In this document: positions 1-8,646 of the stretch, in pieces
Numbering within the stretch: position 1 is the first letter of the stretch
How the letters are laid out: each line of letters starts with the position of its first letter
NCBI RefSeq assembly: GCF_024053505.1
Contig: NZ_JAMXQS010000002.1
Span: 372,001 to 436,000, forward strand
Length of the DNA: 64,000 nucleotides
Source: Mesorhizobium liriopis
GTDB taxonomy: Bacteria > Pseudomonadota > Alphaproteobacteria > Rhizobiales > Rhizobiaceae
Direction of reading: 5' to 3'
The notes under the pieces: generated by a model
Database searches by the model: none
What the model was told of the DNA's origin: nothing
Seen by the model: the letters and a program-made list of their open reading frames with translations, nothing else
Translations under genes and position numbers: made by a program

Positions 1-1
1 G

Positions 2-1054
2 GTGGGCGACAAGACCCTGACGGCGCTCGCGGACGAGCTCGCAACACTCATCCAGACCAGGACGGGGCTTGCGGAAAAGCCGAACACCACCGTCGAGGTC
101 GTGCGTTACCCGCCTGTTTATGTGGTCGGCAAGGTCAACAAGCCCGGCGAGTATGAGTTTCGTCCCGGCCTCACGGTTCTGCAGGCCCTGGCCCTCGGCG
201 GTGGCGAGATAACCGCTCCGCCGGCCGGGCTCAATGATCAGACGGAACTGGTGGGCGGTCTGCGCGCCACCGAAAACGAAATCCTGCGCAGCCGCGCCCG
301 CATCGTGCGGCTCGAAGCCGAAATGGCCGACGCTCGGAGCTTCAGCCCTCCCGAGGGCTGGGCGGCCCAGGCGGACAAGGTGCTGGCCCAGCAGATCGTC
401 GCCCAGGAAAAGATCATTTTCGACGCGCGGCGCAATGAGGTGGAACGGCAGGGCAAGCGGCTCGCCGATCTGCGCGACCTGCTCAATGCCGAAATCGGCG
501 TTCTGAGGAAGAAAATCGGCGCGTCGGACGATACGATTGCCTCGGCCGAGCGCGAATTGAAGAATGTGACGACCCTGGTGCAGAAGGGGGTGGCGACCGC
601 ATCGCGCCAGTCGGAACTGGAACGCCTCGTGGCCGATCGTCGTGCCGACCGGCTCGACCAGATCACCGCCGTGATGCGCGCGCAGCAGAGCCTTACCGAA
701 ACCAATCGCAGTCTCGACGGGCTGGCCGACAAGCGCCGGACCGATGTGGCGAGCGAGCTTCAAAGCGAACAGGCGAAGCTCGAGCAGGCCATTCTCCGAC
801 GCGACACGGCCCAGAAGCTCATCCTCGAAGCCATCGCCTCGGGCCGCGTCTCGGCCTCCGTGCAGAACGCGACCTTGCGCTACGAACTCGTGCGGCGCGA
901 GAACGGAGAAGCGAAAACGCGGGACGTTTCGGAAACCGAAAGCCTTGAGCCGGGCGATGTGCTGAAGGTGGGAGTCGAACTCTCGACCGGTGCGGAAGCG
1001 GTTTCGGCCGCCTCCCCCTCAAGCGCGGCTCTTGCCATGGAAGCGTCCCAATGA
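2..1054 (+). CDS. ExoF-like polysaccharide export protein, 5' truncated by the window
   Basis: This is the C-terminal 350 or so residues of an outer-membrane or periplasmic polysaccharide export protein of the ExoF/Wza type. The reading frame is open from the first bases, so the true start lies to the left; the GTG at position 2 is simply the first possible codon. Early in the visible part is a soluble-ligand-binding beta-grasp (SLBB) segment with VYVVGKVNKPGEYEF followed by GLTVLQALALGGG. A long charged, heptad-rich coiled coil follows at about residues 80-270, then a short beta-rich tail ending in a second export-type segment (LEPGDVLKVGVEL). The architecture matches the complete exoF at 53847-55088 in this window, so it is a paralog serving another polysaccharide. 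rfbD follows closely on the same strand. Family assignment is good; the exact polymer is unknown. Confidence 0.85.
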   Translation: MGDKTLTALADELATLIQTRTGLAEKPNTTVEVVRYPPVYVVGKVNKPGEYEFRPGLTVLQALALGGGEITAPPAGLNDQTELVGGLRATENEILRSRARIVRLEAEMADARSFSPPEGWAAQADKVLAQQIVAQEKIIFDARRNEVERQGKRLADLRDLLNAEIGVLRKKIGASDDTIASAERELKNVTTLVQKGVATASRQSELERLVADRRADRLDQITAVMRAQQSLTETNRSLDGLADKRRTDVASELQSEQAKLEQAILRRDTAQKLILEAIASGRVSASVQNATLRYELVRRENGEAKTRDVSETESLEPGDVLKVGVELSTGAEAVSAASPSSAALAMEASQ

Positions 1055-1114
1055 TCGGGCGGACTGCATTCCTGCCGACCCATTCGAGACGTGTCGCGTG
1101 ATGGAACCGGGCGC

Positions 1115-2011
1115 ATGAGGATCCTCGTGACGGGCAAGAGCGGCCAGCTCGTTTCGAGCCTCAGGGAAGCGGCCGGCGCGCGCCCGGATCTGGAACTCAT
1201 CACGGCGGGGCGTCCCGAACTCGATCTCGCGAGACCGTCCTCCGTTCGCGCCAAGATATTGGCGCTCAAGCCCGATCTGGTGGTCAACGCCGCCGCCTAC
1301 ACGGCGGTGGACCGCGCGGAGGACGAGCCGGCGCGTGCTCACGCGATCAACACGAATGGCGCGCGTGCCGTCGCCGAAGCTGCCGGATCCATCGGCGTGC
1401 CGATTATCCAGATTTCCACCGACTATGTCTTTTCAGGCGACAAGCAGGATGAATATCAGGAGCGCGATCCGACCGGCCCCAACACCATCTATGGGCTGAC
1501 CAAGCGGGACGGCGAGGAGGCGGTGACGGCGAGCAACTCACGCCACCTCATCTTGCGAACGGCATGGGTCTATTCGCCCTTCGGGCAGAACTTCGTGCGC
1601 ACCATGCTGCGGCTCGCGCAAACGCGCGACACGATCCGCGTGGTCGCGGACCAATGGGGCAATCCGACTTCCGCGCTCGATCTGGCGGATGCGATCCTCG
1701 CGCTCGCGCTGCGCCTGGGAGAAGGGCCTTTCGGCATCTTTCATCTGGCCGGCTTGGGAACGACGAACTGGGCAGGTTTTGCGCGCCAGATCTTCGCCGA
1801 GAGCCGCCAGAACGGTGGTCCCTTTGCCGCCGTGGAAGACATCGGCACGGCAGACTTCCCTGCCAAGGCACCGCGCCCGACCAATTCACGCCTCTCTTCG
1901 CGCCATATCGCGGCGGAATTCGGCATCGAGGCGAGGCCCTGGCAGGAAAGTGTCGCCCGGGTCGTTTCGCGCATCCTGCGCGAGGGCGGCTCGTCGGGAA
2001 TCGCCGCATGA
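1115..2011 (+). CDS. rfbD: dTDP-4-dehydrorhamnose reductase
   Basis: 298 residues, usual for RfbD/RmlD, which reduces dTDP-4-dehydro-L-rhamnose to dTDP-L-rhamnose with NAD(P)H in the cytoplasm. The N-terminus MRILVTGKSGQLVSSL carries the glycine-rich Rossmann motif. VVNAAAYTAVDRAEDEP and the catalytic YGLTKRDGE (Tyr-x-x-x-Lys) are characteristic, as is the STDYVFSGD strand. I chose the ATG at 1115; a GTG at 1091 is in frame, but it would add eight residues before the Rossmann strand and has no better ribosome binding site. The stop overlaps the start of the flippase gene (ATGA). The partner genes rfbA, rfbB and rfbC are not in the window, so they must lie elsewhere if rhamnose is made. Confidence 0.92.
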   Translation: MRILVTGKSGQLVSSLREAAGARPDLELITAGRPELDLARPSSVRAKILALKPDLVVNAAAYTAVDRAEDEPARAHAINTNGARAVAEAAGSIGVPIIQISTDYVFSGDKQDEYQERDPTGPNTIYGLTKRDGEEAVTASNSRHLILRTAWVYSPFGQNFVRTMLRLAQTRDTIRVVADQWGNPTSALDLADAILALALRLGEGPFGIFHLAGLGTTNWAGFARQIFAESRQNGGPFAAVEDIGTADFPAKAPRPTNSRLSSRHIAAEFGIEARPWQESVARVVSRILREGGSSGIAA

Positions 2012-3537
2012 GCGTGAGCACCGGGGCCCTGGAGGCGGCGCCAACGCCTGAGCGGTCGCGATCGCATCTCCATATCCTGAAATCCACGGCGGTGATCGGC
2101 GGCTCCTCGCTCATCAACATCCTCCTGTCGATCGTCCGGACCAAAGCGATGGCCGTGCTGCTGGGGCCGAGCGGCGTCGGCCTGATGGGCCTTTTTGGTG
2201 CGATCCTCGATCTCGCCCATACGGCGACGGAGTTCGGCGTGCAGCAGAGCGGCGTGCGCCAGATCGCCGAAGCGGTCGGCTCGGGAAACGAAACGCGTAT
2301 CGCCCGCACCGCTCTCGTGCTGCGCCGCGTCTCGCTGGTGCTCGGGGTTACAGGCGCGCTCGTGCTGTTGGCCCTGTCAGCGCCGATCGCCTCATTCTCC
2401 TTCGACACGCCCGGCCATGCGGCCGGCGTGGCGCTCTTGTCGCTGGCATTGTTCTGCCGTGTGGTTTCGGCCGGTCAGGCGGCCCTCATCCAGGGTTTGC
2501 GGCGGATCGGCGATCTGGCACGCATCAGCGTGCTGGGGGGACTTGCGAGCACCGTCGTCGGCGTGCCGCTGGTTTATGTTCTCGGCGAAAACGGTGTGGC
2601 ACTCTCGATCCTCGCCATGAGCATCGTCTCGCTTCTCGCCTCATGGTGGTTCGCACGAAAGGTTTCGATTTCGCCTGTCCGCATGAGGTGGTCCGAGACC
2701 AGCGCGGAAACGGTCGCCCTCTTCAGGCTCGGCATCGTCTTCATGGCGAGTGGGTTGCTGACGACAGGTGCGGCCTATGCCATTCGCCTCATCGTGCTTC
2801 AGAACGGTGGCATCGAGGCGGCGGGCCTATTCCAGTCGGCGTGGGCGCTCGGCGGACTTTATGCCGGCTTCATCCTGCAGGCCATGGGTACGGATTTCTA
2901 TCCACGCCTGACGGCGGCGGCCCACGACAACGAGGAATGCAACCGGCTGGTCAATGAGCAGGCCCATGTTTCGATGCTGCTGGCCGGTCCGGGACTTCTC
3001 GGCACCCTGACATTGGCGCCGCTTATCATGCTGCTGTTCTATTCTCCGTCCTTCGTCGCCGCTGCCGATCTCCTGCGCTGGATCTGTCTCGGCATGATGC
3101 TTCGCATCGTTGCATGGCCCATGGGCTACATCGTGCTAGCCAAGGGCGCCGGGCGCATCTTTTTCTGGACAGAAGTTGCGGCGACGCTGGTGCAGGTCGG
3201 GCTTGCCTGGCTGCTTGTTCCCTGGCTTGGCCCGGTCGGTGCCGGCATCGCCTTTTTCGGCCTTTATGTCTGGCACGGCATTCTGATCTACCTTTTGGTG
3301 CGCCGGCTGACGGGCTACCGCATGAGCGGCGAGAATATCAGGCTCGGGCTCATCTTCCTGCCGGCAGCGAGCCTGATCTTCTCAGCCTTCCATCTGCTTT
3401 CCCTGCCGATGGCGACCGTGCTGGGGCTTCTGGTGACGTTCGCCGCCACGCTCCATGCATTGCGACAATTGCTGCGACAGTTGCCCGATACGGCTCTCCC
3501 GGTGCCACTGCGAAACCTGGTCGCGAAGCTGATCTGA
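2008..3537 (+). CDS. Wzx/RfbX-type polysaccharide flippase (MOP family)
   Basis: 509 residues, almost entirely hydrophobic, with about 12-14 predicted transmembrane segments beginning near residue 25. The start HILKSTAVIGGSSLINILL and the following VRTKAMAVLLGPSGVGLMGLF are typical of the multidrug/oligosaccharidyl-lipid/polysaccharide (MOP) exporters that flip undecaprenyl-diphosphate-linked repeat units across the inner membrane. The ATG overlaps the rfbD stop by four bases, so the two are translationally coupled and probably serve the same rhamnose-containing glycan. It is distinct from the ExoT-like flippase at 58186-59688. It could serve enterobacterial-common-antigen-like or O-antigen-like units; substrate specificity cannot be read from sequence. 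Confidence 0.88.
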   Translation: MSVSTGALEAAPTPERSRSHLHILKSTAVIGGSSLINILLSIVRTKAMAVLLGPSGVGLMGLFGAILDLAHTATEFGVQQSGVRQIAEAVGSGNETRIARTALVLRRVSLVLGVTGALVLLALSAPIASFSFDTPGHAAGVALLSLALFCRVVSAGQAALIQGLRRIGDLARISVLGGLASTVVGVPLVYVLGENGVALSILAMSIVSLLASWWFARKVSISPVRMRWSETSAETVALFRLGIVFMASGLLTTGAAYAIRLIVLQNGGIEAAGLFQSAWALGGLYAGFILQAMGTDFYPRLTAAAHDNEECNRLVNEQAHVSMLLAGPGLLGTLTLAPLIMLLFYSPSFVAAADLLRWICLGMMLRIVAWPMGYIVLAKGAGRIFFWTEVAATLVQVGLAWLLVPWLGPVGAGIAFFGLYVWHGILIYLLVRRLTGYRMSGENIRLGLIFLPAASLIFSAFHLLSLPMATVLGLLVTFAATLHALRQLLRQLPDTALPVPLRNLVAKLI

Positions 3538-3553
3538 ATCCGGCAAAGGAAAA

Positions 3554-3595
3554 AGCGAAAGCCCCGGCAATCTCGTGACTGCCGGGGCTTTCGCT
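3554..3595. terminator. Bidirectional intrinsic terminator between convergent genes
   Basis: A perfect 16-bp inverted repeat (3554-3569 and 3580-3595) encloses a 10-base loop. The stem core is GCCCCGGCA/TGCCGGGGC, with A-rich bases on the left and T-rich bases on the right. It lies between the convergent flippase and aminotransferase genes and would stop transcription from both sides. Confidence 0.85.
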
Positions 3596-3611
3596 TCAGT
3601 GGGGGCGTCGG

Positions 3612-4799
3612 TCAGGCGGCCTGTGTCGTCAACTCCCGGACCTGTTTGATGGCGCGGTCGAAACTGTCGGCAACGATTGCGATCTGGTTCTCGGTCATGC
3701 CGGGAAAGAGCGGCAGGATCACCGCGCGGTTCTGGGCAATTTCCGAGTAGCCGAGCGCCGAACCTGCACGAAACGCCGTGCTGCCCTTGTAGGCCGGTTC
3801 GAGATGGCTGTTCATGATGCCGCGTCGCGTCGAAATCCCTTCATCGAGCATCGCCTGCATCACGCTTTGCTGGTCGATGCCGTTCTCGAGCATCACGGCA
3901 TAGCTTTGCCAGTTGGAGCGAGCCCAGCGCGGCTCGCGGGGCGTCGAGACCCCGGAAAGGGATGCGAGGTGCTTCGTGTAGAGTGCTGCGAGCTTCCGGC
4001 GCTCCGCCACGATCTCCGGAAGGCGCTTCAACTGCTCCCGGCCGATCGCGGCCTGCAGGTCGGTCATCCGGTAATTGAAGCCGAGTTCCGGGTAGCTTTC
4101 GAAGATCACCTGCCGCGAACCGTGTCGGACCGCGTCCGACACTGACATCGAATGCTGCCGCCACAGGCGGAACTTGGCATCGAGCTTGGGATCGTCGGTG
4201 GTGATCATGCCGCCGTCGCCGGTGGTGATCACTTTCCGCGGATGGAACGAGAAGCAGGCCACGTCGCCATGCGGACGGCCGATCTTTCCCCAATTGCCGT
4301 CCCACAGGATTTCGCTGCCGATGGCGCAGGCCGCGTCCTCGATGAGTGGGATGGCCCGGCAGCGCGCGAGCGTGACGAGCCGCGCGAGGTCGGCCGGCAT
4401 GCCGAGCTGGTGCACGCAGAGGATGGCCTTGGTGCGCGGTGTGATGGCCTTCTCGACCAGATCCGGGTCCATGTTGAAGGAGCCTGCCTCGACATCCACG
4501 AAGACCGGCACCGCGCCGCAGTAGCGGACGGCATTGGCGGTGGCGATGAACGAGTGGCTGACGGTGACCACCTCATCGCCGGGTCCGACCCCGACGGCCA
4601 TCAGTGCGAGGTGAAGTGCCGTGGTACAGTTCGACACGGCGCAGGCATGCGCAGCACCCGTGTAGGCCGCGAACTCTTCTTCGAACGCCTTGATCTCGGG
4701 GCCTTGCGTGACCCAGCCGGACAGGACCACGCGGCGCACGGCCTCCACCTCGCGCTCGTCGAGCACGGGGCGGGCGATAGGCATCTGGGCGGAGCTCAT
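3612..4799 (-). CDS. DegT/DnrJ/EryC1/StrS family PLP-dependent sugar aminotransferase
   Basis: 395 residues, the usual size for nucleotide-sugar aminotransferases, which move an amino group from glutamate to a keto-sugar nucleotide. Family marks are the N-terminal PIARPVLDEREVEAVRRV, GSGWVTQ-like glycine motif (LSGWVTQGPEI), IEDAACAIGS, and CFSFHPRKVITTGDGGM, where the Lys in HPRK is the probable pyridoxal-phosphate lysine. The start at 4799 is fixed by an ATGA overlap with the upstream epimerase gene; a longer in-frame version to 4841 reads back into that gene. This is the last gene of a six-gene minus-strand operon and ends in the shared terminator at 3554-3595. It is clearly different from the second aminotransferase of the operon (6482-7588). 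The keto-sugar is not identified. Confidence 0.9.
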   Translation of the reverse strand: MSSAQMPIARPVLDEREVEAVRRVVLSGWVTQGPEIKAFEEEFAAYTGAAHACAVSNCTTALHLALMAVGVGPGDEVVTVSHSFIATANAVRYCGAVPVFVDVEAGSFNMDPDLVEKAITPRTKAILCVHQLGMPADLARLVTLARCRAIPLIEDAACAIGSEILWDGNWGKIGRPHGDVACFSFHPRKVITTGDGGMITTDDPKLDAKFRLWRQHSMSVSDAVRHGSRQVIFESYPELGFNYRMTDLQAAIGREQLKRLPEIVAERRKLAALYTKHLASLSGVSTPREPRWARSNWQSYAVMLENGIDQQSVMQAMLDEGISTRRGIMNSHLEPAYKGSTAFRAGSALGYSEIAQNRAVILPLFPGMTENQIAIVADSFDRAIKQVRELTTQAA

Positions 4800-5770
4800 T
4801 CGGCGGCAACGGCCATTGCGGCGCGCTCCTCCTGCCACCATTCCACGAGATCGACCAAGCCCTGCTCGAGTGAAATCTCGGCCTCGAAGCCCAGCATGTC
4901 GCGCGCCTTGGAAATGTCGGCCAGCCGGCGCGTCACCGCGTTCACCTTGCGTGCGGGCCCGTGTTCGGGTCTGGCATCCGACCCCATGGCACGAGCCAGC
5001 GTTTCAGCGAGTTCAGTCAGGCTCGTTTCGCGCCCGCTCGCCACGTTGAAGACTTCATCCGTCACATCCGATTTCGCGGCCAGGATGTTGACGCGGGCGA
5101 TGTCGCGCGCGTCCACGAAATCCATGGTCTGCAACCCATCGCCGAAGATGAGTGGCGCTTTGCCGTCCGCGATGCGCTCCATCCAGCGGATGAGCACTTC
5201 CGTGTAGGCTCCGTGCGCGTCCATGCGCGGGCCGAAGACGTTGAAGTAGCGCAGTGCGATGTAGTCGAGACCCGACATCTCGGCGAAGGAGCGCAACAAT
5301 CCCTCGTTGAAGGCCTTGGCCGCGCCATAGATCGTGCGGTTGTTGTAGGGGTGGTGATCCTCGCGCGTCGGAAAGCTTTCGGCGAGGCCCAGCACGGAAG
5401 CGGAGGATGCCGCCACGAGCTTGCCGACCTTGGCGTGGACCGCCGCCTCGATCACGTTGAAGGTGCCATCGGCCAGCACTTCCATGGCGAGGCGGGGTTC
5501 TTCAGCGCATTGCGTGATGCGGATCGCGGCCTGATGGAAGACGATGTCGATGCCTTCGAAGCTGCGGGCGAGCAGGTCGCGGTCGCGGATGTCGCCCTCG
5601 ATGACCGTCACCAGGCCGCTCGGCAGGGCTTCGCGCAGGTTTTCGCGCCGGCCGCGCACGAAATTGTCGAGCACGACGATCTCGCGCACGCCTTCTTTCA
5701 CCGCGAGATCGGCGATGTGCGAGCCGATCAGACCGGCGCCGCCTGTGATCAGGATGCGTTTGTTTTTCAT
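4796..5770 (-). CDS. NAD-dependent sugar-nucleotide epimerase/dehydratase
   Basis: 324 residues of the extended short-chain dehydrogenase family that includes UDP-glucose 4-epimerases. It shows ILITGGAGLIGSH (NAD-binding), the DNFVRGRRENL region, VFHQAAI, a Ser in ASSASVLG, the catalytic IYGAAKAFNEG (Tyr-x-x-x-Lys) and LRYFNVFGPRMD, all hallmark positions. It overlaps the acyltransferase start upstream and the aminotransferase start downstream by four bases each. Its place beside two aminotransferases suggests that it supplies a 4-keto or epimerised UDP-sugar for the same pathway. It could equally be a WbpP-like C4 epimerase; sequence alone does not decide. Confidence 0.88.
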   Translation of the reverse strand: MKNKRILITGGAGLIGSHIADLAVKEGVREIVVLDNFVRGRRENLREALPSGLVTVIEGDIRDRDLLARSFEGIDIVFHQAAIRITQCAEEPRLAMEVLADGTFNVIEAAVHAKVGKLVAASSASVLGLAESFPTREDHHPYNNRTIYGAAKAFNEGLLRSFAEMSGLDYIALRYFNVFGPRMDAHGAYTEVLIRWMERIADGKAPLIFGDGLQTMDFVDARDIARVNILAAKSDVTDEVFNVASGRETSLTELAETLARAMGSDARPEHGPARKVNAVTRRLADISKARDMLGFEAEISLEQGLVDLVEWWQEERAAMAVAAE

Positions 5771-6492
5771 GTCCCGTTTTCCCTGTCGAATGCGGCCCCG
5801 GCCGTGACATCCGCCTGTTCGCGCCAGCGCAAAAAGCGCGCGGGCACGCCTGCGACGATGGCGAAAGGCGGCACGTCTTCTGTAACCACGGCACCGGCAC
5901 CCACGATCGCACCCTTGCCGACGGTGACGCCCGGCAGGATCGTGGCATTTGTGCCGATATCGGCCCAGTCCTCGATGCGGACCGGCTTGATCGCGAGATC
6001 GGTGCGGATCACCGGTACGTCGACCGGATCGCCGGTGTGCGCCGAGCCCAAGATCTTCGCCCCTGGACCCCAGCCGACGAAGGCACCGATCACGAGGTCG
6101 CGCGCGTCGAGAAAGGCTTGCGGGCCGATCCAGCTATTGTCGCCGATCACGCAAGTGCCGTCGAAGCGGCCCTGGATGTTGGCCTGCGCACCGATAAAGA
6201 CGTTCTGCCCGATCTCGAAGGTTTCGGGATGACGGAACACGGCGCCGCCGCCAACCTGAAGCCCGGCACCGCAGCGCTTGGACAGCGCGCGAAGGATCGT
6301 CGCGCGCATGGTCGCGTCGAGAAAACCGGCTCCGGTCGAGAAGCGGTCGTAGAGTTCGATCAGACCTTCGCGGCTGTAGCTTTCGCGCAGGCTGGCGGCG
6401 AGGGTGGGTTCATAAGCCGGCTCAGGTGGGGCGGCGCGGCCATGAACCGCCTGAACGATGCGTGCCGTGCCTGCTCGGGGATCACGCGACAT
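5767..6492 (-). CDS. Left-handed beta-helix (hexapeptide) acyltransferase
   Basis: 241 residues. The first 75 or so are alpha-helical and the rest is a hexapeptide-repeat coil with turns such as VFIGAQANI, VIGDNSWIGPQAF, VIGAFVGWGPGAKI and the closing ILPGVTVGKGAIVGAGAVV, TEDVPPFAIVAGVPARFL. This is the WbbJ/NodL-type O- or N-acetyltransferase fold, which uses acetyl-CoA. It starts inside the end of the upstream aminotransferase gene (11-base overlap) and overlaps the epimerase gene downstream. Residues SAHTGDP match the position of the catalytic His loop in this family. It probably acetylates the sugar made by this operon or the finished glycan unit. The acceptor is unknown. Confidence 0.85.
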   Translation of the reverse strand: MSRDPRAGTARIVQAVHGRAAPPEPAYEPTLAASLRESYSREGLIELYDRFSTGAGFLDATMRATILRALSKRCGAGLQVGGGAVFRHPETFEIGQNVFIGAQANIQGRFDGTCVIGDNSWIGPQAFLDARDLVIGAFVGWGPGAKILGSAHTGDPVDVPVIRTDLAIKPVRIEDWADIGTNATILPGVTVGKGAIVGAGAVVTEDVPPFAIVAGVPARFLRWREQADVTAGAAFDRENGT

Positions 6493-7588
6493 AGGCGAAC
6501 TCCTTCACGGCCTGCGCCACCTCTTCGACTTGAGACAGCGTGAGCTCGGGATAAAGCGGCAAGGACAGCACTTCGCGCGCGGCTTGTTCGGAATGGGGGA
6601 AGTCGCCCTCGCTGTAGCCCAGATCGGCATGCGCTTCCTGCAGGTGCACGGGGATCGGGTAATGCAGGCCGGTCTGGATGCCTTGGGCGTTCAGGTCACG
6701 GGCCAGCGCGTCGCGCTCGGCTGAGCGCAGGGCGAAGACGTGCCAGACATGGCGGCGTCCCTCGGCTTCCGCCGGGAGCGTGATGTGCGGCGCCTCAGCC
6801 AACAGCGCGCGATAGTTCCTGGCATGGGCGCGGCGCTTCTCGGTCCACTCCTCCAGATAGCGCAGCTTGACCTTCAGGACCGCGCCCTGGATGCCTTCCA
6901 TGCGATAGTTGAAGCCCTTCAGCACATGGTGATAGCGCTTGGACTGGCCCCAATCGCGCAGCATGCGGATCGTCTTCGCCTGCGCGTCGTCATTGGTGAC
7001 GACCATGCCGCCTTCGCCACAGGCGCCGAGATTCTTGCCCGGATAGAAAGAGAAACAGCCGGACAGACCGAGGCTGCCCGCGCGCGAGCCGAAATACTCC
7101 GCGCCGTGGGCTTGGGCTGCGTCCTCGACGACGACGAGCCCGTGTTTTTCGGCAATGACGTTGATGGCGTCCATGTCGGCCATCTGGCCATAGAGATGGA
7201 CGGGCAGGATGGCCTTGGTGCGCGGCGTGATCGCCGCCTCGATCAGCTTCGGGTCCATGGTGAGCGTCGCGGGATCGATGTCGATCAGCACGGGCGTGGC
7301 GCCCGTGTATGTGATTGCCGAAACGCTCGCGACGAAGGTGAAGGGCACCGTGATCACCTCGTCACCGGGACCGACACCTGCCGCGAGGAGAGCGAGGTGC
7401 AGGGCACTGGTGCCGGTGTTGACGGCAATTGCGTGTGCGGTCCCACAATAGTTGGCGAAGTCCCGCTCGAACGCGGCCACTTCGTCGCCCAAGACATATT
7501 GAGCAGAAGCCAGCACGCCGAGCACCGCCGCGTCGATCTCGGGCTTGATGCTCTGATACTGCGCCTTCAAATCGAGAAACGGGATCAT
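6482..7588 (-). CDS. DegT/DnrJ family aminotransferase, WbpE/WlbC-like
   Basis: 368 residues. The start MIPFLDLKAQYQSIKPEID and the segments NTGTSALHLALLAAGVGPG, VVEDAAQAHGAEY and FSFYPGKNLGACGEGGMVV (PLP lysine in PGKN) are very like WbpE/WlbC-type enzymes. Those aminate the 3-keto position of UDP-GlcNAc-uronic acid. The start is the ATG at 7588, which overlaps the oxidoreductase stop (ATGA). An in-frame extension to 7783 runs into the upstream gene and is not real. It sits directly after a Gfo/Idh/MocA oxidoreductase and close to a hexapeptide acetyltransferase, the WbpB-WbpE-WbpD order of function. I infer a role in a 2,3-diamino sugar; the enzyme could also act on another keto sugar. Confidence 0.9.
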   Translation of the reverse strand: MIPFLDLKAQYQSIKPEIDAAVLGVLASAQYVLGDEVAAFERDFANYCGTAHAIAVNTGTSALHLALLAAGVGPGDEVITVPFTFVASVSAITYTGATPVLIDIDPATLTMDPKLIEAAITPRTKAILPVHLYGQMADMDAINVIAEKHGLVVVEDAAQAHGAEYFGSRAGSLGLSGCFSFYPGKNLGACGEGGMVVTNDDAQAKTIRMLRDWGQSKRYHHVLKGFNYRMEGIQGAVLKVKLRYLEEWTEKRRAHARNYRALLAEAPHITLPAEAEGRRHVWHVFALRSAERDALARDLNAQGIQTGLHYPIPVHLQEAHADLGYSEGDFPHSEQAAREVLSLPLYPELTLSQVEEVAQAVKEFAYVA

Positions 7589-8646
7589 GCGACGCGCCTT
7601 ACGGGTTCGAGCTCGACGGGCCGGCCGCGCAGGGCCAGCGATTGGGTGGCGGCTTCGAGGATGCGCACGACGCGCAGGCCCGCGCGGCCGTCGGCCTGCG
7701 GGTTTGTGCCGGTTTCGATGCAGCCGATGAATTCCTTGAGCTCGGTGCCGAGCGCTTCGGTGACGTCGAGGCGAGGCGCCCACATATCCCCCGTGCGGTA
7801 GCCCACCAGCGCCTGATAGATCTTCTCGCCGTTCTTCTGCGGGTTGCCGTTGAGCGTGATGCCCTTGTCGTAGACCTTGATCTTCTCGCTGGGCTCGAGG
7901 TCATCGTAGACGATCATGCTCTGCGAGCCGCCGATCAGCGTGCGGCGCACCTTCACGGGCGCCAGCCAGTTCACGTGGATATGGGCGATCAGGCTGTTTT
8001 CGAAGAAGAGGTTGAGATAGGCGATGTTCTCGGGCTCGCCCGGCACATGGCTGACGCCGGTGGCCGACACCGCCACGGGCTGGAAGGGCAGCACATGATC
8101 CATGATCGAAAGGTCGTGGACGGCGAGATCCCAGATCACGCTGACATCGTGCTGGAAAAGCCCGAGATTCACCCGCACCGAGTCGTAGTAATACATGTCG
8201 CCGAGCCTGGTCTCGACCAGTTCGCGCATCTTCTTGACCGCGCCCGTATGAATGAAGGTGTGGTCCACCGCGAGCGTCAGCTTGCGCCGTGCAGCCTCGT
8301 CGACCAGCCGCTGGGCTTCCTCGGCCGATGAGGCGATGGGCTTTTCCACGAACACGTGCTTGCCGGCCATCAAGGCACTCATGGCGAGCCGGAAATGCGC
8401 GTGAACGGGGGTCGCGATGGCGATCGCCTGGATCTCGGGATCGCGCAGGATCTCGTCGAAATCATCGGTAAGCTTCACGCCGGGATAGCGTGTGGCAAGC
8501 GGTGCGAGGCGCTCTTTCCGCAGGTCGCAGACCGCGACCAGCTTCGCGCCGGGCGTATCGGCGAAGTTCCGGACGAGGTTCGGTCCCCAGTAGCCATAGC
8601 CGACGACGGCGACGCCGATCGTTGCCCCACTCATTGCGCCACTCAT
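7585..8646 (-). CDS. Gfo/Idh/MocA family oxidoreductase, WbpB/WlbA-like
   Basis: 353 residues. The Rossmann segment VAVVGYGYWGPNLVRNF lies at the N-terminus and the family motif HVFVEKPIA (Glu-Lys-Pro) near residue 100. The region VNLGLFQHDVSVIWDLAVHD carries the His and Asp expected at the active site. Family members of this size beside a DegT aminotransferase and hexapeptide acetyltransferase oxidise C3 of UDP-GlcNAc-uronic acid, as WlbA/WbpB do. The start overlaps the acetyltransferase stop by four bases (ATGA), and a second in-frame ATG lies four codons in. It is the second gene of the minus-strand operon. The substrate is inferred from neighbours and not proven by sequence. Confidence 0.88.
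   Translation of the reverse strand: MSGAMSGATIGVAVVGYGYWGPNLVRNFADTPGAKLVAVCDLRKERLAPLATRYPGVKLTDDFDEILRDPEIQAIAIATPVHAHFRLAMSALMAGKHVFVEKPIASSAEEAQRLVDEAARRKLTLAVDHTFIHTGAVKKMRELVETRLGDMYYYDSVRVNLGLFQHDVSVIWDLAVHDLSIMDHVLPFQPVAVSATGVSHVPGEPENIAYLNLFFENSLIAHIHVNWLAPVKVRRTLIGGSQSMIVYDDLEPSEKIKVYDKGITLNGNPQKNGEKIYQALVGYRTGDMWAPRLDVTEALGTELKEFIGCIETGTNPQADGRAGLRVVRILEAATQSLALRGRPVELEPVRRVA

Noticed and set aside
1051-1101. Sixteen-codon mini-frame overlapping the end of the ExoF-like gene
   Set aside because: ATGA overlap is suggestive of a leader peptide, but there is no conservation evidence and no distinct ribosome site.
4961-6232. 423-codon plus-strand frame opposite the epimerase and acyltransferase
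   Set aside because: Antisense to two overlapping operon genes; no ribosome site.
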